From an uncultured bacterium (GTDB taxonomy: Bacteria > Armatimonadota > Zipacnadia > Zipacnadales > Zipacnadaceae): DNA of 12,877 bases. Under the pieces are notes generated by a model. That model saw only the letters and a list, made by a program, of their open reading frames with translations. It did no database searches and was not told the origin of the DNA. The stretch is taken from the NCBI GenBank assembly GCA_937928475.1, contig CALFVE010000177.1, positions 1 through 12,877 on the forward strand, read 5' to 3'. Below are positions 1 to 5,275 of the stretch, one piece after another (position 1 is the stretch's first letter; each line of letters opens with the position of its first letter). The translations under genes were made by a program, and so were the position numbers.

Positions 1-245
1 TCCGGGCCGCGATGAAAGCCTAAAATCTCGACGTAGTTGTTTACGCCGCCCCAGCGGATTCCCTGCCAACTCTCGATGGCATCCCAATGGGTAAACGACA
101 GCCCCAGCGCCGCCAGCACCGGCACTAGCGTAAACACCAGGAACCCAAGGCCGTTGGGGAGCAGGAACCAGTAGGCGGTACGATAGCCTGGGCGTCGAGC
201 CGGCCTTTTCTGCGCTGGTCGGGGTCTCGCTGATCCGTACCTCAT
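1..245 (-). CDS. Sugar ABC transporter permease, MalF type (N-terminal part, cut by window edge)
   Basis: This is the first 81 codons of a gene that runs off the left end of the window. Reading the minus strand from the ATG at 245, a basic arginine/proline-rich N-terminus is followed by one hydrophobic helix (about residues 25-50, containing FLLPNGLGFLVFTLVPVL) and then SFTHWDAIESW and VNNYVEIL. This is the usual opening of the CUT1-family MalF/UgpA-type inner-membrane permease: helix 1, the 'SFTDWD' segment, then 'GLDNYVRLL'. A weak ribosome site AGGA lies about 9 bases before the ATG, which supports this start. The protein would pair with a MalG-type permease and a cytoplasmic ATPase to import a sugar or glycoside. 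The complete MalG-type gene next door lies head-to-head with it, not downstream in the same operon as is usual. The substrate cannot be inferred. Confidence 0.82.
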   Translation of the reverse strand, partial: MRYGSARPRPAQKRPARRPGYRTAYWFLLPNGLGFLVFTLVPVLAALGLSFTHWDAIESWQGIRWGGVNNYVEILGFHRGP

Positions 246-256
246 CTGAGAATGTC

Positions 257-283
257 CTGTAAGGGAGGACCTTAGCCCTACAG
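257..283. promoter_or_regulatory. Imperfect palindrome between divergent permease genes
   Basis: CTGTA-A-GGG (257-265) is the reverse complement of CCCTACAG (276-283) apart from one extra A at 262, giving an 8-base-pair stem with a 10-base loop. It lies in the 109-base spacer between the MalF-type start (245) and the MalG-type start (355). It could be an operator serving both promoters. As RNA on the plus strand it would fold over the only Shine-Dalgarno-like sequence there (GGGAGGA, 263-269). No convincing -10/-35 pair is visible in this spacer. Functional role is inference. Confidence 0.3.
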
Positions 284-354
284 TGGGGAAGTCACGTGCA
301 GATTCGTTTTCTCCGTGCGCTCTGCCCTTACCTGCGGCTCGCACCTCATACTCG

Positions 355-1665
355 ATGAACCGGGGGCAGCCTCCCCCAACTACAGACCTCGCTGCTCTGG
401 CCCGCCGGCAACGCCGCCGGCGGCAGGCCCTAGTGCACGGCCTCGCCTACGCCGGCCTCGCCTTCATCGGGTTTACCATGGCCTTGCCGCTACTGTGGAT
501 GGTCTCCACCTCTTTGAAAAGTCCTCGCGCCGTCGTCACCTATCCGCCTGAGTTCATCCCTCGTGAGCAGATGACCTGGCGCGAGCCGCAGAGCGGGCGG
601 GAGTACCCCATTTTCCGCTATTCCCCGGTAGGGCAAGCGTCTCGCCTGCCTATCCCATTGCCGGGCCAGACACCGGTCGTACCGAACAGTTCGACCGGCG
701 AGACGCCGCTCGTAGAGGGGAAGAGCCTCGCTGTCGCCGTGCTACGGTATCTCCCGGGCCAAGCGGAAGTGAAGGTCCTGGACGCGGGCTGGGAGCGGGA
801 GCCGCCGATCCGGGTGCCCCTGTACGTCTGGGAGGACGGGCGCCAAGTACCCACACTCCAGCCCCTCAAGAGGGTCCGACCGCACTTCGAGAACTACCCC
901 CGCGCCTGGACCGCTATGCGCCTGCAGCGCGGCTGGCTGGGTTTTGATTTGCCGTACCAGGTGCGGGTGCGTCTGTTCGGGCAGACCTGGCAGATCGGCC
1001 CGTGGCGCTGGGAAGGCCTGCCGCTGCGGAATGCCTTCTTGGTGTTTTATCTCAATAGCCTGCTGGTCGCCGTGGCTGTGACCGTGGGCACGCTGGTCAC
1101 CAGCGCTCTGGCCGCCTTTGCGTTCGCCCGTCTGGAGTTCCCCGGCCGCAACGCACTGTTCTTAACGTACCTTTCCACGCTCATGGTACCTTTTGTAGTA
1201 ACGATGATCCCCATCTTCGCGCTGCTTAAACTCCTGCGCCTGACCGACACCTACTTCGCGCTGATCGTGCCGGTGATGTTCTCGGCGTACGGAACCTTCC
1301 TGCTCCGCCAGTTCTTCCTGGCCATCCCTCGCGACCTGGAGGACGCCGCCCGCCTAGACGGCTGCGGTCACCTGGGCGTGCTGCGCCACGTCATTCTGCC
1401 GCTCTCCAAGCCCGCCCTGGCCACGCTGGGGACGTTCACCTTCTTGGGCACCTGGAATTCCTTCATGTGGCCGCTGATTGTGATCAACTCGGAGGAGAAG
1501 ATGCCGCTGATGGTGGGCTTGTATGCTTTTATGGGCGAATACAGCGCCCAGTGGCACCTGCTGATGGCGGCCTCGGTGATGGTGATGGTGCCGGTGATTC
1601 TGGTGTTTGTCCTCGGCCAGCGGTACTTCATCGAGGGGATTGTGCTGAGTGGGATGAAGGGATAG
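355..1665 (+). CDS. Sugar ABC transporter permease, MalG type, with enlarged periplasmic loop
   Basis: Inner-membrane subunit of a CUT1-family carbohydrate importer. Helix 1 is at about residues 28-50 and is followed by the family's YPPEFIP motif. From about residue 226 the canonical core resumes: NSLLVAVAVTVGTLVTS, AAFAFARLEFPGR, several helices, the ATPase-docking EAA loop (EDAARLDGC at about 329, continuing to ILPLSKPAL), GTWNSFMWPL and the terminal RYFIEGIVLSGMKG. Family members are usually 270-300 residues; this one has 436 because about 175 residues separate helices 1 and 2. That loop is beta-rich (VPLYVWEDG, FENYPRAW near its end) and contains the repeat-like element at 631-720. I chose ATG 355 because the codons between an alternative GTG at 283 and 355 have low GC at third positions, unlike the gene. 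However, 283 has a Shine-Dalgarno-like AGGGAGGA about 13 bases upstream and 355 has none, so the start is unsettled. Confidence 0.88.
   Translation: MNRGQPPPTTDLAALARRQRRRRQALVHGLAYAGLAFIGFTMALPLLWMVSTSLKSPRAVVTYPPEFIPREQMTWREPQSGREYPIFRYSPVGQASRLPIPLPGQTPVVPNSSTGETPLVEGKSLAVAVLRYLPGQAEVKVLDAGWEREPPIRVPLYVWEDGRQVPTLQPLKRVRPHFENYPRAWTAMRLQRGWLGFDLPYQVRVRLFGQTWQIGPWRWEGLPLRNAFLVFYLNSLLVAVAVTVGTLVTSALAAFAFARLEFPGRNALFLTYLSTLMVPFVVTMIPIFALLKLLRLTDTYFALIVPVMFSAYGTFLLRQFFLAIPRDLEDAARLDGCGHLGVLRHVILPLSKPALATLGTFTFLGTWNSFMWPLIVINSEEKMPLMVGLYAFMGEYSAQWHLLMAASVMVMVPVILVFVLGQRYFIEGIVLSGMKG
631..720. repeat. Dispersed-repeat-like element inserted in frame in the permease loop
   Basis: GCGTCTCGCC at 637-646 is the exact reverse complement of GGCGAGACGC at 697-706, so the element has 10-base inverted ends about 50 bases apart. 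Read in the permease frame it gives residues 93-122, with GQASRLPIP at one end and TGETPLVEG at the other. On the opposite strand the same DNA reads GRRDACPT. From memory, peptides of the form GQASRLP...TGETPV and GRRDACPT recur in unrelated predicted proteins of several phyla, which marks a mobile or amplified short palindromic repeat. I see no second copy in this window. Its membership of that family is inference; the inverted ends are directly visible. Confidence 0.55.
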
Positions 1666-1673
1666 CGGACGCC

Positions 1674-1702
1674 GCGGCTCCGTGGGGTGCACAGAGAGCC
1701 GC
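1674..1702 (+). terminator. Possible terminator hairpin after the MalG-type permease
   Basis: GCGGCTC (1674-1680) pairs perfectly with GAGCCGC (1696-1702) around a 15-base loop, starting nine bases after the permease stop codon. There is no T-run after it, so it is at best a weak intrinsic terminator. The rest of the 107-base convergent gap up to 1772 shows nothing recognisable. Confidence 0.35.
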
Positions 1703-1772
1703 TCAACATAAGAGCAATTATGCGAAAGTCGGCGCAGCTCCCTGCGTGTGCCAAAGGGCTGCCCTCATCCCC

Positions 1773-2894
1773 CTACTCTCCGCCCGTCCCCATCAAGTCC
1801 GAGAACTCCTTGCGCAGCAGTTCCCGCTTGGCCGCGTAGTCAGCCCAGCCGGCGGTCGGAAGAAGGAGGCGCATCTGCACCAGCGGCGGGCGTCCCGCCG
1901 GAGCCGGCAGGTCCGGCCGCAGCGAGTAGTCCCCGAGTTGCTTGACCAGCAGTCTCTGCCCCTCGGCGCTCAGCGCGTAGTCCACAAACAGCCGGGCGCA
2001 GTTGGGATGCGCCGCAGCCGCTAGAATGGCAATCGGCCCCACCATCATCGGCACGCCCTCAGTGGGCCAGACTACCGCAAGGCCCTTGGCCCCCGCTTCC
2101 TGAGCCGGCCTCTCCTTCACGTCCCCGGCTGCGATCTCGATCTGCCCCTGAAGCAACGCTTCCTCCATCTGCGCCACGGTCTTGAATATGCGGGGTTTCT
2201 GCGCCGCCAGCCGCTGCCAGTAGATCGTGCCGTACCGCTCGCGAAGCAGGAACAGCAGCGCATAGGCGGCCCCGGCCGTCTCTGCGTCTTTGAGGCCGAT
2301 GCGCCCCTGGAAGGCCGGCCGCAGAAGGTCCTCCCAACCCTTAGGTACCTGGTCGCCGCGGAGCCGACGGGGGTCATAGGCCAGGCCCAGCGTTACCGCG
2401 CGCAGCGCGACCCAGTATCCCAAGTCTTTATATTGAGATGGTATGTACCTCGCCTCTGGGCTGTCGTAGTAGAGCAGCGCTCTTTGGTCCCGGAGTTGGA
2501 CAAAGGTCGCCGGGTCGAGCAGATGCAGAACGTCGGCTTGAACCCGCCCGCTCGCGATCTGGTTAGCCACCTGCTCGGCGATAGTGAAACTGCCTCCGCG
2601 CACCAGATGGGTGCGGATAAAGGGGTACTTGACGCGGAACTGGGCCAGAATCGCTTCTGCGTCCGCCTCGGGGAGTGAGGTGTACCAGAAGAGTTCGCCC
2701 TCGGCTTTGGCGAGTTCCAACACTTCGGCGGGACTGCGCTGGCCGTTACCATTGGTAGAATTGACCGAAACCCGGATGGGGCGTTCTTCCTGCGGGGGAC
2801 AGCCAGAGGTTATCAGCAGGGCAAGAGCAGCAGCCAGCGCGAGGAGCGCGCCGGTCGCCCTCTGCGGTGCATACGAGCGGCGAAACCTAGTCAC
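1773..2894 (-). CDS. Lipoprotein solute-binding protein, ferric-iron (FbpA/AfuA-like) type
   Basis: A 373-residue periplasmic-facing binding protein of the family best known for Fe(III) capture. The start is GTG at 2894: it has an excellent AGGAGGA site six bases upstream, whereas an in-frame start at 2975 would reach deep into the upstream gene. The N-terminus has a basic RFRRSYAPQR segment, a hydrophobic core rich in Leu/Ala and a lipobox ending TSGC (Cys32), so the mature protein is probably lipid-anchored. Family landmarks are GELFWYTSLPEADAEAILAQF near the mature start, FTIAEQVANQIASGRVQADV, ALRAVTLGLAYDP, PKGWEDLLRPAFQGRIGLKD, and the late GPIAILAAAAHPNCARLFVDY and LSAEGQRLL. The gene overlaps the upstream transporter-sensor gene by eight bases, implying translational coupling. 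No permease or ATPase of the matching FbpB/FbpC type is in the window. The ligand may not be iron: the family also binds other anions and organic ligands. Confidence 0.85.
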   Translation of the reverse strand: MTRFRRSYAPQRATGALLALAAALALLITSGCPPQEERPIRVSVNSTNGNGQRSPAEVLELAKAEGELFWYTSLPEADAEAILAQFRVKYPFIRTHLVRGGSFTIAEQVANQIASGRVQADVLHLLDPATFVQLRDQRALLYYDSPEARYIPSQYKDLGYWVALRAVTLGLAYDPRRLRGDQVPKGWEDLLRPAFQGRIGLKDAETAGAAYALLFLLRERYGTIYWQRLAAQKPRIFKTVAQMEEALLQGQIEIAAGDVKERPAQEAGAKGLAVVWPTEGVPMMVGPIAILAAAAHPNCARLFVDYALSAEGQRLLVKQLGDYSLRPDLPAPAGRPPLVQMRLLLPTAGWADYAAKRELLRKEFSDLMGTGGE

Positions 2895-5139
2895 CGCGTT
2901 CCTCCTGAGGTAGACGGCTACTGAGGGCCAGCCAGAGCCGATTGAACTTCCTTTCCCCTCGGATGACGAACTCACCTGCCGCCAAGGCCTCAGTCAAACG
3001 CGGGCTATCTTCCGCGTCCAGCCAAAGGCCAGGCTGGTCACCACCGGCAGGAATCTGCGCTAGATTTCGCCAGTCGCTCACCAGAGCTTCCGGACGGCTG
3101 GAAACTAGGGGGAAAACGGGCCCGACGCCGACGGCCCGACTATCGCCGGCCACGGCCAGCCCGGCCAGGACCGCTCGGAGCAGGTCGTCTTGCTCCGGCC
3201 CTTCGCGGCCCCAACTCGCGAGGATTGCGCTTTCCATGGCGCCTTCGATGATGCCTTCCCCCTCCATGATGCGCTCCAGGAGAGGAATCCGTGGGTCGGG
3301 TGCTTCCTCCCTCCCCCTGACGGGGCGGTGCAACTGGGGGAGGAGCATGTACACAAGTCCCGAAGGCAGAGCGGACAGGTCAGCCTTGGACCTCTCCAGC
3401 AGCCGCAGAGCCACTGCGCGCCACCGCCGGCCCCGCCCGAGGGCCAGGCGGATCTGGTCCACGGACTGTGCGACCCGCCCGACCTCGTCGGGGGCGCGAG
3501 ACACCACGGGATAGTGAAGTCGGCCGCGGGAGACCTGATCCACCGCCCGGAAGACGGCGGTGAGCGGCTCGGTGGCGAGTCCCAGCACCACCCAGAGGCT
3601 GGCCAGTGCCGTGGCAACGATCAGAAGGGCGACGGCAATATGCCGCGCCACGATCTGCGAGATGAGGCGGCCGGCAGCTCGACGAGCGCAACCCAGGGTG
3701 GCGAGGACCGGGCTTTCGGCGTCCTCCAGGGAGGCCTGTACCACGATGATTCCGCTGCGGGCGGCCAGGCGGCTGTCGGCAGCCAAGGCGAGCAGCGGAG
3801 CGAGAATCTCGCCACGGGTAGCGGAGCCCCCGGCTGGGTTGGCTAGTTCAAGTGCCTGCTGGTCATACGCGGCGGCCAGAACTACCCCCCGGCGATCCTG
3901 TACCAGCGCGAAGACCAGGTCGACGGAGTAGGTCTGGTCCTCCAAGCGTGAGTGCACTAGGTTGTTCAGGTAGCGCTCGAGCACGGCAGGGGCTGCGCTG
4001 GGTTCGGCGGCGATGTAGTTGAGCACGCTGACGGCCACGTTGCTCATCGCCAGGCGGGTCTCGCGGCGGACCAACCCGGCGGCGTGCGCGGCCATCAGAT
4101 AGGTGGCGGGCACCACCACGGCGATGATCACCAGACCAGCGAGGACGGTCAGGCGCACTCGCACGCGCCCGAGGCGTTCGCGGAGGGGGAAAGCAAACCG
4201 CGGGCGAGGAGCCGCCGCCGGACGGGGGGTCGGCGTGGAGGTGACCAGGAGGTAGGCGCCACCTAACAGCAGAGCCACCCCGGTCAGATGATACAGGTTC
4301 AGCACTTCTCCCAGCCAGAACCAGGACACAGCCACGGTCACGATGATACTGAGCAGTTTCAGGGCAACAGCAACGTGCACGGGAAGATGGGCGAGGCCCC
4401 GATAGTACAGGGCCAGAGAGCCGGTGGTCGAGACCAGGGCCAAGGCAAGCAGAACCGCCCACCCCCAGGCAGGCAGAGCCCAGAGGCCGGCAAGGCCCCC
4501 GCCCGAAGCAGCGAGGGCTACCGCTGCTATCGCGAAACCCGTGCCCACTCGCCAGGCGCCTACCACCGAGGGCGTGAACCGCCGCAGGACGCCCTTGGAA
4601 AGCACCTCGGAGAGGGCGCGGCAGAGACCGGCGGTCAGCGCCAGCAGGTCACCCAACAGGCGCTGGCGAGCCTCCTGGCCGCCGACTGAGAAGTCGCCCG
4701 CCCCGATGAGCGCGTCGGCCGCCACCATCGCCGCCACCAGGGCGAGGCGAAGGGGAGTGACGCTCTCCTGCAGAGCCAGATAGGCCAGCACGGCGACAAA
4801 GAGCGGGGCCGTCTTGGAGAGGGCGGTGACGACACCGGCGGCAGAGTAAGTGAGCGCCCAGGTGAAAAGTAAGGCAGCCACGCCAGAGCCGAGCACACCT
4901 ACCAAGACCAAAGCGATCCAGTCCCCCCGACGCGGCCGGGCCAGGCTCGCGGGGCGACGGTCTACAGCCACGACGGGCAGGAACAGCACCAATGCCAGCA
5001 AGTAGCGCGAGGCGACAATAGTGGCCTGGGGCAGGTGTTGCAGGAGCAGCAGTTTGGTGAAGACCGGCGACAGGCCCTGCAGGAGGATGCCGGCCAGGAG
5101 GAAAAGATAGGCAGCCGAGGGCCTAGCCACACTGCGCAC
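2887..5139 (-). CDS. EamA/DMT-family transporter fused to a membrane sensor with HAMP domain and unknown C-terminus
   Basis: A 750-residue fusion. Residues 10-300 form two EamA repeats (about ten helices) of the drug/metabolite transporter superfamily, with typical segments SRYLLALVLFLPV, ALSKTAPLFVAVLAYLALQE and FWLGEVLNLYHLTGVALLL. A Pro/Ala/Arg linker (301-325) leads to a helix (327-350), an external domain (351-498; VFALVQDRRGVVLAAAYD looks Cache-like), a second helix (500-520) and a HAMP domain (519-570) showing P525 and the DEVG motif at 551-554. Residues 571-750 match nothing I recognise; I see no H-box, ATP-binding, GGDEF, EAL, phosphatase or methyl-accepting motifs. A normal EamA protein stops near residue 300. 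The start is GTG 5139, with AGGGA about 11 bases upstream and further purine-rich sites behind it. The binding-protein gene follows with an eight-base overlap, so transport, sensing and ligand capture are probably linked. Substrate and output are unknown. Confidence 0.85.
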   Translation of the reverse strand: MRSVARPSAAYLFLLAGILLQGLSPVFTKLLLLQHLPQATIVASRYLLALVLFLPVVAVDRRPASLARPRRGDWIALVLVGVLGSGVAALLFTWALTYSAAGVVTALSKTAPLFVAVLAYLALQESVTPLRLALVAAMVAADALIGAGDFSVGGQEARQRLLGDLLALTAGLCRALSEVLSKGVLRRFTPSVVGAWRVGTGFAIAAVALAASGGGLAGLWALPAWGWAVLLALALVSTTGSLALYYRGLAHLPVHVAVALKLLSIIVTVAVSWFWLGEVLNLYHLTGVALLLGGAYLLVTSTPTPRPAAAPRPRFAFPLRERLGRVRVRLTVLAGLVIIAVVVPATYLMAAHAAGLVRRETRLAMSNVAVSVLNYIAAEPSAAPAVLERYLNNLVHSRLEDQTYSVDLVFALVQDRRGVVLAAAYDQQALELANPAGGSATRGEILAPLLALAADSRLAARSGIIVVQASLEDAESPVLATLGCARRAAGRLISQIVARHIAVALLIVATALASLWVVLGLATEPLTAVFRAVDQVSRGRLHYPVVSRAPDEVGRVAQSVDQIRLALGRGRRWRAVALRLLERSKADLSALPSGLVYMLLPQLHRPVRGREEAPDPRIPLLERIMEGEGIIEGAMESAILASWGREGPEQDDLLRAVLAGLAVAGDSRAVGVGPVFPLVSSRPEALVSDWRNLAQIPAGGDQPGLWLDAEDSPRLTEALAAGEFVIRGERKFNRLWLALSSRLPQEERGD
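2900..2906 (-). promoter_or_regulatory. Ribosome-binding site deciding the binding-protein start
   Basis: AGGAGGA on the minus strand, five bases plus one before the GTG at 2894, lying within the last codons of the upstream gene. It is the strongest Shine-Dalgarno sequence in the neighbourhood and fixes the start inside the eight-base overlap. Confidence 0.75.
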
Positions 5140-5154
5140 GCTGGATTCATTCCC

Positions 5155-5175
5155 TGTCCCTTGTTCCTTGTCCTG
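5155..5175. repeat. Three tandem 7-base units in the leader of the transporter-sensor gene
   Basis: On the plus strand the units are TGTCCCT, TGTTCCT and TGTCCTG. As mRNA of the minus-strand gene this becomes a purine-rich leader with several overlapping Shine-Dalgarno-like cores (AGGACA, AGGAACA, AGGGACA) starting about 16 bases before the GTG at 5139. It may be a slippage-prone microrepeat or simply a ribosome-loading leader. Confidence 0.4.
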
Positions 5176-5205
5176 CTTGTGGCCGGCCCGGGCAAACAGT
5201 TACCG

Positions 5206-5219
5206 CGTGGGGAACCACG
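5206..5219. promoter_or_regulatory. Short palindrome in divergent spacer
   Basis: CGTGG-GGAA-CCACG is a perfect 5-base-pair inverted repeat in the 136-base spacer between the transporter-sensor gene and the macroglobulin gene. It could be half of an operator or a small RNA hairpin. I found no good -35/-10 pair for either gene in this spacer. Confidence 0.2.
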
Positions 5220-5261
5220 TAGCCTCAAGGGGGGTCTAAGAGACGAAACGCACTCGCCACC

Positions 5262-5269
5262 GGGGAGGA
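5262..5269 (+). promoter_or_regulatory. Ribosome-binding site of the alpha-2-macroglobulin gene
   Basis: GGGGAGGA sits six bases before the ATG at 5276 and favours that start over the next in-frame ATG at 5282. Confidence 0.75.
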
Positions 5270-5275
5270 ATCACC

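Noticed and set aside
283..354. N-terminal extension of the MalG-type permease from GTG 283
   Set aside because: Third-position GC is low and the peptide does not resemble permease N-termini. The Shine-Dalgarno-like site upstream keeps it possible, so it is noted as an alternative only.
1354..1692. Minus-strand frame with a histidine run opposite the MalG-type gene
   Set aside because: The histidines come from ATG/GTG codons of the hydrophobic permease end read backwards; there is no ribosome site and no recognisable protein.
1..2894. Treating the two sugar permeases and the binding protein as one transporter
   Set aside because: The permeases are CUT1 sugar type while the binding protein is of the ferric-iron type, it is on the opposite strand convergent with the MalG-type gene, and it is coupled to a different gene.
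2895..2975. Longer N-terminus of the binding protein starting at 2975
   Set aside because: It would overlap the upstream gene by about 90 bases and put 27 non-signal residues before the lipoprotein signal; GTG 2894 has a near-ideal ribosome site.
5200..5228. Promoter TTGAGG, 17 bases, CGGTAA on the minus strand for the transporter-sensor gene
   Set aside because: The -35 is fair and the palindrome at 5206-5219 would sit in the spacer, but the -10 matches the consensus at only one position.
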